Assembly: GCA_002509485.1 (NCBI GenBank)
Contig: DAWO01000133.1
Location: 1-7,021 of the forward strand
Source: Methanolinea sp. UBA477
GTDB lineage: Archaea > Halobacteriota > Methanomicrobia > Methanomicrobiales > Methanospirillaceae
Direction of reading: 5' to 3'
DNA: 7,021 nt
Positions within the stretch are counted from its first letter, which is position 1. Every line of letters begins with the position of its first letter. Shown here piece by piece: positions 1 to 6,113 of the stretch. The position numbers and the translations under genes were made by a program. The notes under the pieces were generated by a model. It ran no database searches. It was not told the DNA's origin and was given only the letters and a program-made list of their open reading frames with translations.

Positions 1-2
1 TC

Positions 3-959
3 GCCCTTGTTGTTCCCGGAACTGTCCAGGGACTCGTCACCCTCAGCGATGGATCGGTCGTCATCGACCAGCCGGTTGCCGATGACCTGATCGTGAGTGG
101 CGCATCCATCGAGATCAACTCGCCGGTTCAGAGCCTGATTGCCGCAGGAGGGATCATTGAGATAAACGCACCAGTGGAAGGGGATGTCATCGCTGCAGGC
201 GGGACGGTGACACTCAATGACGATATTGGTGGAAAAGCCGTCCTTGCAGGAGGCACAATCAGGATCAATGGAAACATCAGCCGAAACCTCCTGGCATACG
301 GGGGTGATGTCGCCATATCGCCCTCGTCCATGATCGGGCGGGACGCATCCATTGGGGGCGGAACGGTCACGAACAGGGGCCATGTGACAGGAACTCTCCA
401 GGCATCGGGCCAGCACGTGGAGAATACGGGATTTGCCGGTGTGTCCCGGATACATATCGAAGAGGAAGACTCCCTGGATGCAGTGGCTATCCTTATTGCT
501 CTCCTTTTTGCCCTTGGGATGCTCATTCTCGGGTTGATTCTCCTTCGCCTGTGGCCTGGCAGGTTCCGGACGGTTGCCGGGAGGATCCAGAAAAGACCCA
601 TTCTCTCTCTCGCTCTTGGAATTGGTGGACTGATCGGATGTGTGCTGGTGATCGTTCTCCTCATGATCACTGTCGTCGGTATACCGGTTGCCATTCTCTT
701 CCTGCTTTTTTTGATCGCAGGTCTTCTCCTGTCCACCCTTTTTATCTCCCTTGACCTGGGAGACCTGATCTGTTCATGGCTGCACCTCGAATGGAAGGAG
801 TGGCAGAGGTACATCCTCGGATTTGTCGTGCTCTATGGATCGTTTCTGATCCCCATAGCAGGACCCATTATCATCATACTGGCTACAATCGCCGGATTCG
901 GAGGATTGATAGGTGCATTCTACGACAATCGGACATATATCATTGAACGATCCGGGTAA
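3..959 (+). CDS. Membrane protein with bactofilin-like beta-helix ectodomain (5'-partial)
   Basis: The reading frame is open to the left edge of the window. The first visible residues (ALVVPGTVQG) look like the end of a signal peptide, so the GTG at 93 is probably internal and the true start lies just upstream. Counting from position 3 (318 residues seen), residues about 28-145 form short beta-type repeats. A hydrophobic-x-A-G-G motif recurs at a 16-17 residue period (glycines near 33, 49, 66, 83, 100, 119 and 136), as in bactofilin or polymer-forming beta-helices. After an acidic linker come four hydrophobic helices at about 158-182, 199-224, 226-250 and 270-300. The likely role is an envelope protein with its repeat domain outside the membrane. 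That topology is inferred from the signal-peptide-like start; no enzymatic residues are apparent. It ends with TAA and is followed by a T-run. The exact family is uncertain. Confidence 0.75.
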   Translation, partial: ALVVPGTVQGLVTLSDGSVVIDQPVADDLIVSGASIEINSPVQSLIAAGGIIEINAPVEGDVIAAGGTVTLNDDIGGKAVLAGGTIRINGNISRNLLAYGGDVAISPSSMIGRDASIGGGTVTNRGHVTGTLQASGQHVENTGFAGVSRIHIEEEDSLDAVAILIALLFALGMLILGLILLRLWPGRFRTVAGRIQKRPILSLALGIGGLIGCVLVIVLLMITVVGIPVAILFLLFLIAGLLLSTLFISLDLGDLICSWLHLEWKEWQRYILGFVVLYGSFLIPIAGPIIIILATIAGFGGLIGAFYDNRTYIIERSG

Positions 960-967
960 AACCCGCC

Positions 968-975
968 ATTTTTTC
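968..975 (+). terminator. T6 run, probable archaeal terminator
   Basis: Six consecutive T residues (969-974) lie 10 bases after the stop codon of the upstream membrane-protein gene, with a T5 run about 30 bases further on. Archaeal RNA polymerase often terminates at such runs without a strong hairpin, and none is seen here. It would separate this gene from cooS. Confidence 0.4.
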
Positions 976-1011
976 CATGCGATATATCGAACCTTCCGCA
1001 ATTTTTGCACC

Positions 1012-1030
1012 TATCAATATGACTATATAG
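1012..1030 (+). promoter_or_regulatory. Candidate TATA region for cooS
   Basis: This AT-rich stretch contains CAATAT and ACTATATA (1022-1029), resembling an archaeal TATA box. Initiation about 25 bases downstream would start the mRNA near 1050 and leave a leader of roughly 130 bases. Weaker alternatives are GATATAT at 981-987, inside the palindrome CGATATATCG (980-989), and GATATTTT near 1126-1133. The last would give a short leader of about 25 bases. The sequence alone does not decide between them. Confidence 0.4.
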
Positions 1031-1072
1031 TGGCACAAACCCTACAACTCAATGCGGCATATCCCAACCAGA

Positions 1073-1125
1073 ATGGCGATCCCGTGCAGGAGCATCCGGT
1101 CTTTCCTGCATGTTGGATTCGCCAT
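1073..1125 (+). promoter_or_regulatory. Long hairpin in the cooS upstream region/leader
   Basis: ATGGCGA (1073-1079) pairs with TCGCCAT (1119-1125), TCC (1080-1082) with GGA (1115-1117) across a single bulged base at 1118, and TGCAGGA (1085-1091) with TCCTGCA (1104-1110). The loop is 12 bases and there is a small internal loop at 1083-1084/1111-1114, giving 17 Watson-Crick pairs in total. The same 3' arm (1099-1109) can instead pair with the cooS Shine-Dalgarno at 1169-1179. It could be an RNA switch in the leader, or an operator if transcription starts downstream. There is no match to a riboswitch class I know. Confidence 0.5.
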
Positions 1126-1170
1126 GATATTTTCCCCCGCCTTTTGGTCGGATGAGGATCCAGGTTCCGC

Positions 1171-1178
1171 AGGAGAGG
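1171..1178 (+). promoter_or_regulatory. cooS Shine-Dalgarno site
   Basis: AGGAGAGG lies 5 bases before the ATG at 1184 and sets that start. An out-of-frame ATG at 1180 is too close to the site to be used. The preceding bases make GCAGGAG (1169-1175), a copy of GCAGGAG at 1086-1092 in the upstream hairpin arm. The site is complementary to 1099-1109: eight Watson-Crick and three G-U pairs in one unbroken run, which would hide the ribosome site. Confidence 0.7.
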
Positions 1179-1183
1179 TATGA

Positions 1184-3130
1184 ATGTCCAACGACAAAGA
1201 GAGAGATGAGGTGAAGATCTCCGAGCTCGAGAGGGCGAAGATGTCCCTCATGAATCCTGAAATTATTGCACATAAACTCGATTCGAGAACGATCGACGAA
1301 GTGGCCAAACCGATCATCGAACGAACGCTGAAGGAGGGCATCGAGACAGTCTGGGACCGATTCGAGATACAGCAGCCCCCCTGCAGGTACTGCTCGGCAG
1401 GGGTGTCCTGCAGCAGGTGTGCCATGGGCCCGTGCAGGATCATGCCGGGTATCCGGGAACGGGGCGTCTGTGGAGCTGATGCCAATCTCATCGTAGCACG
1501 AAACCTCCTTGATATGCTTGCCACAGGAGCTGCAGCACACTCCGACCACGGGCGTGACATCGTGGAGACTCTCTACAAGACGGCTATCGGCGAATCGGAC
1601 GGCTACGTGATTACAGACGGTCAAAAGCTCAACGTTCTTGCAGCAGAGTTTGGGATCGACGTGGAAGGGCGATCCGAAAACGACGTTGCCAGGGATCTCT
1701 CGCTGGCCATGCTCGAAGAGTACGGGACGATAAAGAATCGCCTGCAGCTGACAGAGAGAGCCCCGCAGCAGACGCGGGATCTCTGGGACAAAGCAGGGAT
1801 AACTCCCCGGAGCGTCGACCGGGAGGTTGTCGAGTCGATGCACAGGGTCCACATGGGAGTGGGCGCAAACTATGCAAATATCCTCCTCCATGGACTACGG
1901 ACAGCACTCTCGGACGGCTGGGGCGGGTCCATGTTTGGAACGGAGATCTCTGATGTGCTCTTCGGGACGCCGGCACCAATCATGTCCTCCATGAACCTCG
2001 GCGTGATCAAGGAAGATATGGTAAACATCTCGTTGCACGGCCACAACCCGATACTCTCGGAGATGGTCGTCCGGGCGATAGACGACCCCGAGATCAAGGC
2101 ACTCGTGAAGGAGAAGGGGGCTCGTGGAATCAACCTGGTCGGGCTCTGCTGCACGGGAAACGAGCTTCTGATGCGGAAAGGGGTTCCGATGGCAGGAAAC
2201 CACTTTAACCAGGAACTGGTTATCGCGACGGGTGCGCTGGAGGCGATGGTCATTGACTACCAGTGCATCTTCCCATCACTTCCACGAACGGCCAGCTGCT
2301 TCCATACAAAAGTTATCTCCACCAGTGAGAAGTCCAAGGTTCCCGGCACCATCCATAAGGGCATAACGCCGGAGAATGCCTACTCGGTTGCGAAGGAGAT
2401 CGTCGCGATGGCAGTGGATAATTACCCCAACCGTGACAGGAACCGGGTCGTCATACCGGGCAAACCCGTCGAGGTGATGGCAGGATTCTCGGTGGAGGCC
2501 ATCAGGAAGGCACTCGGTGGTTCGTTCGATCCGCTCATCGATCTCATCGCAAAGGGGAAGATCAGGGGTGCGGTCGGGATAGTAGGATGCAACAATCCAA
2601 AGATTAAACACGATTTCGGCCACGTCACCCTTGCAAAGGAGCTCATCGGGAAGGATATCATCTGTGTCGAGACAGGGTGTGCGGCTGTTGCGTCCGGAAA
2701 AGCCGGACTTCTCTCTCCGGACGCTGCCGGACTTGCCGGTCCCGGCCTGTCAGAGGTCTGTAAAACCCTCGGTATCCCCCCGGTCCTCCACATGGGATCC
2801 TGTGTCGACTGCTCGAGGATCCTCGTACTGCTCGCAGAGCTTGCCAGGAAACTCGGTGTCGGAATCGACCAGCTGCCTGCGGCAGGAGCCGCTCCTGAAT
2901 GGTATTCCCAGAAGGCGGTCTCGATCGGGAGTTACTTTGTTGCCTCAGGGGTGTACACCGTTCTCGGGGTCATGCCAAAGATCGCTGGAAGTCAAAACAC
3001 CGTGGATCTCCTCACTTCAGGGCTCGATTCAGTGGTACATGCTAAATTCGCCGTTGAACCGGATCCCTTCCGTTCTGCAGAATTGATCGTTACGCACATC
3101 GAAGAGAAGAGGGCCGCACTCGGGATATGA
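1184..3130 (+). CDS. cooS: Anaerobic Ni-Fe carbon monoxide dehydrogenase catalytic subunit CooS
   Basis: The 648-residue protein catalyses reversible CO + H2O to CO2 + 2 electrons + 2 protons as a cytoplasmic homodimer. The B-cluster cysteines are C76, C79, C84 and C96. The D-cluster pair is C67 and C70, a C-x2-C motif in place of the common C-x7-C; the usual second position is S75. All C-cluster ligands can be placed by comparison with Carboxydothermus CooS-II: H287 (HGHNP), C323 (LCCTGNE), C361 (QCIFP), C469 (VGCNNPK), C499 (ETGCA) and C540 (MGSC). The catalytic H119 (AAAHSDH) and K577 (SQKAVSIG) are also present, so it should be active. The length is normal for CooS. It is not the CdhA type of the methanogen acetyl-CoA synthase/decarbonylase complex. 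ATG 1184 has a good Shine-Dalgarno. The stop overlaps the cooC start (ATGA), implying coupled translation. No redox partner gene is adjacent. Confidence 0.96.
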   Translation: MSNDKERDEVKISELERAKMSLMNPEIIAHKLDSRTIDEVAKPIIERTLKEGIETVWDRFEIQQPPCRYCSAGVSCSRCAMGPCRIMPGIRERGVCGADANLIVARNLLDMLATGAAAHSDHGRDIVETLYKTAIGESDGYVITDGQKLNVLAAEFGIDVEGRSENDVARDLSLAMLEEYGTIKNRLQLTERAPQQTRDLWDKAGITPRSVDREVVESMHRVHMGVGANYANILLHGLRTALSDGWGGSMFGTEISDVLFGTPAPIMSSMNLGVIKEDMVNISLHGHNPILSEMVVRAIDDPEIKALVKEKGARGINLVGLCCTGNELLMRKGVPMAGNHFNQELVIATGALEAMVIDYQCIFPSLPRTASCFHTKVISTSEKSKVPGTIHKGITPENAYSVAKEIVAMAVDNYPNRDRNRVVIPGKPVEVMAGFSVEAIRKALGGSFDPLIDLIAKGKIRGAVGIVGCNNPKIKHDFGHVTLAKELIGKDIICVETGCAAVASGKAGLLSPDAAGLAGPGLSEVCKTLGIPPVLHMGSCVDCSRILVLLAELARKLGVGIDQLPAAGAAPEWYSQKAVSIGSYFVASGVYTVLGVMPKIAGSQNTVDLLTSGLDSVVHAKFAVEPDPFRSAELIVTHIEEKRAALGI

Positions 3131-4008
3131 TAGACGAGATCTCACGACGAAAGAGAGAGATGCGCAGGGTTGCGGCCTCGATCTCGCCATCCCGTGACCG
3201 CGGGGGAAGATACCGGAAGGTGATCGTCACAGGGAAAGGCGGGGTGGGAAAGACCACGCTCACCGCGATCCTGGCCCGGCTCTCCCATCAGGCAGGGAGA
3301 TCTGTTCTCGCGGTCGACGAAGATCCCCAGCAGAACCTCGGTTTTTCACTCGGTTTCCCCCAGGAGGAGGCAGGCAACCTGCTCTCTCTCACAAAGCGTT
3401 TCGAGTACATCAAAGAGAAGGTCGGCGTCTCCCCGGGGGAGGGATATGGACAGGCATACATCCTCAATCCTGATGTATCGGACGTTGTCGACCGGTTCGG
3501 AATCGAGCTCGAACCCGGACTCTCCCTCCTCGTGATGGGGGGTGTCGAACAGGCATCCAGCGGTTGCCTCTGCCCTGAAAACGCCCTGCTGGAGAGCGTT
3601 ATCAGGTATATCAGGGTACGAGATGACGAGATGATCTTTCTGGATACGCAGGCTGGACTGGAGCATTTTGGCAGGGCTATCGCCGGAGGGTTTGGCCAGG
3701 CCGTAATCGTTGCCGAATCGTCGTACAATTCACTCTCGGTTGCAGCCGATGCCGCCCGCCTTGCAAAACAACTGCAGATCGCGGTGATCCACCTGGTCAT
3801 CAACAAATGCCGGAACGAGAACGACAAGGTGAAGGGAAAAAAGATTATCGATCCCTCGCTCTTCAACACGATCCGTTTCCTCCCTTTCGATCCACTTGTT
3901 TGGGACACGGAGCCGGATATCTCCCCCCTGCTCACGAACCAGTCGCCATTCATGGAGAATGTGCAGCTGCTTCACCGGGATATCATGAAATTCAGCACAG
4001 AATTGTGA
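3127..4008 (+). CDS. cooC: CO dehydrogenase nickel-insertion ATPase CooC
   Basis: This 293-residue MinD/ParA-type (SIMIBI) ATPase needed to mature the Ni-Fe-S C-cluster of CooS shows a deviant Walker A, GKGGVGKTT (residues 36-44, signature K37 and catalytic K42). A switch-like VDEDPQQN follows (63-70), then a C-x-C nickel/zinc-binding motif C147-L-C149, Walker B with D173 (IFLDTQAG) and a base-recognition NKCRNE (226-231). The C-x-C motif separates it from MinD/NifH relatives. The ATG overlaps the cooS stop by ATGA. A 31-residue Arg/Lys-rich extension precedes the P-loop strand, which most CooC proteins lack. An internal ATG (3160) or a GTG at 3220 behind a purine-rich stretch could be the real or a second start. 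The GTG would give about 262 residues, nearer the usual size. Only a weak GAGGG lies before 3127. The function is firm; the start is not. Confidence 0.93.
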   Translation: MIDEISRRKREMRRVAASISPSRDRGGRYRKVIVTGKGGVGKTTLTAILARLSHQAGRSVLAVDEDPQQNLGFSLGFPQEEAGNLLSLTKRFEYIKEKVGVSPGEGYGQAYILNPDVSDVVDRFGIELEPGLSLLVMGGVEQASSGCLCPENALLESVIRYIRVRDDEMIFLDTQAGLEHFGRAIAGGFGQAVIVAESSYNSLSVAADAARLAKQLQIAVIHLVINKCRNENDKVKGKKIIDPSLFNTIRFLPFDPLVWDTEPDISPLLTNQSPFMENVQLLHRDIMKFSTEL

Positions 4009-4081
4009 ACATCAATAATAATTTCTCATCATGACACCTCTCTTCGGGAAAAAATAACGCAAATCCCCATTTTGTGGAATA

Positions 4082-4120
4082 AATCGAAAGATATATGGTT
4101 CCACAACAGAACATTCGATT
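4082..4120 (+). promoter_or_regulatory. Marker-14 promoter with inverted half-sites flanking the TATA box
   Basis: GATATAT (4090-4096), preceded by the purine-rich BRE-like CGAAA, is centred about 29-30 bases before the ATG at 4123. This predicts a transcript starting at, or a few bases before, that ATG. AATCGAA (4082-4088) and TTCGATT (4114-4120) form a perfect 7-base inverted repeat around the box. Their centres are 32 bases apart, about three helical turns, which suits a dimeric regulator on one face of the DNA. The regulator is unknown. Confidence 0.5.
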
Positions 4121-4122
4121 AT

Positions 4123-5622
4123 ATGTGTGCACGCTTTTTTGATCGCTTTTTTAAGGCACGTCCCCACATTGTCGAGAGTCCACCCCCACCCTCGATTGCA
4201 CACGGACCCGGCGTATATATCCCCGAATTCAAGGTAAAACCCTATTTTATTGTTGCATCGGTGGAGATGGGAAATACGACGACGAAGTGTATCCTCACCG
4301 GCGTGAACCTCGAGACCGGGATGAGCTACGTCATCAATAAAACCGTCAAGATGAGCAGGGATGTCAGAAAACCAAGACCTGGAGAGTCTATTTTTGGAGA
4401 GACACTGGACGGTACGCAGCTCACCCGGGAATCTGTGACAGAGCTTGTTCGTGATACGTTGATCCAGTGTCACGAGGACGTCCACCTGGATATCAAGAAG
4501 GACCTGGATTTCGTTGTCAGGAGCACCGGCGTTGTAGCGGCAATGGATTCTCCTGACCAGGTGGGGGAGTTCGTCCTTGCACTCGCAAACGGCTGTCTCC
4601 TGGCCGGTGTGCCTCCAAAGAAGATGACACCACCTATGTCGAAGGCAAACCAGTCCGCAAAACTCCAGCCTCACAGCTATGCAGACAAGGTCGTATTTGT
4701 GGGGGCAGTGGCAGGGGTCATTCCTCCGGTAGGGAGTACGGGTGTTGAGATGGTTGCCAACGAGATGGAGGGGGAGCTTGCCATGGCCGGGATAAAAGAG
4801 GGCGCAAAATGGACACCTGTCGACTTCCGAAACCCCTGCATCTCGATCGATTTCGGGACAACCCTGGACGGGAGAATCACAAGCGACGTCGCCCGTGATG
4901 ACCCAAACCCGTTCGCAAAGACGGTCGGGAACTTCTGCGGTCTCGCAGGAGCGATCCCTGACGCGATCATCAAGGGGACCGGTCTCGTGGATGACAAGAC
5001 CGGGACGGCACTGGATGTCTTTGGCGACAGGAGCGTCATCGGTGATTTCTCCCTCAAAGGCCAGAGCAGCCATGTCAAGGAGTATGTCAGGAGATGCCAC
5101 GAGCACATCGACATTCGGGTCGTACCTCCGGAACGACGGCGCTTCGGTAGGGTCCCCGTGTATGCAGATGTCGCAAAGGAATCGGGGGTGTTTCTTATCG
5201 GTTGCGACTCAGGGGAGAATGGCAGTGATCTCGATAAATTGAAGGAGATCGGTGCAGAGATATATAAGAGCCACAGTATAGGCCTGCTCAATGAAGTGAT
5301 CGACAGGGTCTGTGCCGAGATGGCGCTCCGACTGATCGACGTGACCACACAGGAAGGTCTGACATTCGAGAATTCTTCAATTGGTTTCACCGGGCGGGCA
5401 GCAATCTCAGGCAGGAAACCCGAGTATATCCTCCAGGGGGTCCAGGAGAGAGGTCTCTTCCCGGACCCCGTGGACCGCCTGGTCTTTGTCGATGACGGAC
5501 TTGCCAGGGGAGCTGCACTGATGGGAAGATGCATGAACTCGCTTGGCAAACCGAAGAACCCCATAGGAGGGGTCCGCAACGGCCCGTGTATCATGGCCAG
5601 GCGGATAAAAGCAGGCAAGTAA
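4123..5622 (+). CDS. mmp14: Methanogenesis marker protein 14 (ASKHA-type ATPase-like)
   Basis: The protein (499 residues from ATG 4123) belongs to the marker-14 family found in methanogens; its biochemical role is not established. Visible signatures are IVASVEMGNTTTKCILTG (43-60), resembling an ASKHA/Hsp70-actin phosphate-1 loop, and a second phosphate-type loop CISIDFGTTLDGRIT (239-253). NEMEGELAMAGIKEG (213-227), GFTGRAAISGRKPEYIL (421-437) and a C-terminal FVDDGLARGAALMGR (455-469) follow. This layout suggests ATP-dependent activation or assembly, but that is inference. Start choice: the frame can extend to a TTG at 4072, but neither start has a Shine-Dalgarno. The TATA-like box at 4090-4096 would lie inside the longer version, and family members as I recall them begin near FFDRFF. 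A leaderless ATG at 4123 therefore fits best. It probably forms an operon with the small gene 18 bases downstream. Confidence 0.88.
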   Translation: MCARFFDRFFKARPHIVESPPPPSIAHGPGVYIPEFKVKPYFIVASVEMGNTTTKCILTGVNLETGMSYVINKTVKMSRDVRKPRPGESIFGETLDGTQLTRESVTELVRDTLIQCHEDVHLDIKKDLDFVVRSTGVVAAMDSPDQVGEFVLALANGCLLAGVPPKKMTPPMSKANQSAKLQPHSYADKVVFVGAVAGVIPPVGSTGVEMVANEMEGELAMAGIKEGAKWTPVDFRNPCISIDFGTTLDGRITSDVARDDPNPFAKTVGNFCGLAGAIPDAIIKGTGLVDDKTGTALDVFGDRSVIGDFSLKGQSSHVKEYVRRCHEHIDIRVVPPERRRFGRVPVYADVAKESGVFLIGCDSGENGSDLDKLKEIGAEIYKSHSIGLLNEVIDRVCAEMALRLIDVTTQEGLTFENSSIGFTGRAAISGRKPEYILQGVQERGLFPDPVDRLVFVDDGLARGAALMGRCMNSLGKPKNPIGGVRNGPCIMARRIKAGK

Positions 5623-5640
5623 CGTGGGGAGCTGATACAG

Positions 5641-5901
5641 GTGACAGAAGAAGATCCACAGAAGAATGCCGACACGCAACTCTATGACGTCCTCATCCCT
5701 CCCGGGGTGCCGAGGAAGATTATCGCAGATGTACTCAACAAATTCGACGTGGAGCTTGTTGAACGCAAGCAGAGACTCTACTTTGCCAATATGGAAGGCG
5801 ATGAACGCGAGATCCTGGCCTTCAGGGCACCACTGGAGGTTGCACAGGAGGTGGAGAAATTCATCTTTGCCGAACTGAAAGAATTTATTGAAGAGGAGTG
5901 A
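5641..5901 (+). CDS. Small conserved-looking protein downstream of marker 14, function unknown
   Basis: The GTG start at 5641 is preceded by GGGGAG (5626-5631), 9 bases away, and the gene follows marker 14 after 18 bases, so co-transcription is likely. The 86-residue product has a polar, charged N-terminus (1-12). The pattern then reads as strand (TQLYDVLIP), helix (VPRKIIADVLNKF), two strands (ELVERKQRLYFAN and EREILAFRA) and a long acidic C-terminal helix ending FIEEE. This beta-alpha-beta-beta-alpha order resembles small ferredoxin-like or KH/ACT-like folds. There is no cysteine, signal peptide or membrane segment, so it should be cytoplasmic. I do not recognise the family. Its position suggests a partner or regulator of the marker-14 protein, but this rests only on adjacency. 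Confidence 0.8.
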   Translation: MTEEDPQKNADTQLYDVLIPPGVPRKIIADVLNKFDVELVERKQRLYFANMEGDEREILAFRAPLEVAQEVEKFIFAELKEFIEEE

Positions 5902-5942
5902 TCCCGGAGAGATCCCTGGTTGAGTATATCCAATTCTACGAT

Positions 5943-5949
5943 CTTTTTT
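5943..5949 (+). terminator. T6 run after the marker-14 operon
   Basis: CTTTTTT lies about 42 bases after the stop of the small gene, followed by a further T-rich stretch (TTTATTTT). This suits archaeal T-run termination. Upstream there is only a weak GATC/GATC inverted repeat and no strong stem. Confidence 0.35.
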
Positions 5950-6018
5950 GTGGATTTATTTTGAATAGTGCCGCCACTACCTGATACGATTTATGCACGT
6001 GGGGAAGCAGCTCCGGGT

Positions 6019-6064
6019 AACTATATGCAGCTAACAAAGAGAGCCATTATCAGAACCTTGATAA
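6019..6064 (+). promoter_or_regulatory. Candidate promoter and small inverted repeat before the TiaS-like gene
   Basis: ACTATATG (6020-6027) is TATA-like, and initiation about 25 bases on would fall near 6050. At that place TTATCA (6047-6052) and TGATAA (6059-6064) form a perfect 6-base inverted repeat with a 6-base spacer, a possible operator. GCAGCT occurs on both sides of the box (6007-6012 and 6027-6032). The rest of the 212-base gap shows nothing else clear. Another AT stretch, GATTTATG, lies near 5988-5995. Confidence 0.3.
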
Positions 6065-6113
6065 CCAAACCAGTAGACGTACATGCAAGAAGCTCTCCTT
6101 CAGGTGTAAACTA

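Noticed and set aside
93..95. GTG as the start of the first gene
   Set aside because: The frame continues open to the left edge with signal-peptide-like and repeat-like residues, and another repeat turn spans the GTG.
1380..1410. CCCCCTGCAGG / CAGGGG hairpin-like bases inside cooS
   Set aside because: They encode the conserved cysteine motif of the B/D clusters, so the symmetry is explained by coding.
1049..1891. 280-residue minus-strand frame opposite cooS and its leader
   Set aside because: It overlaps the CooS N-terminal cluster motifs antisense; the Cys/His richness simply mirrors the cooS codons.
4072..4074. TTG as the start of the marker-14 gene
   Set aside because: There is no Shine-Dalgarno, the likely TATA box falls inside the extension, and family members appear to begin near FFDRFF. 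It is kept as an alternative only.
4012..5106. 364-residue minus-strand reading frame
   Set aside because: It lies wholly opposite the marker-14 gene, whose protein has clear family motifs. The antisense translation shows no domain and a shadow-like composition.
5902..6113. Possible tRNA or small RNA gene in the gap
   Set aside because: No cloverleaf, GGTTC-type T-arm or long stem was found; only a T-run, a TATA-like box and a 6-base repeat.
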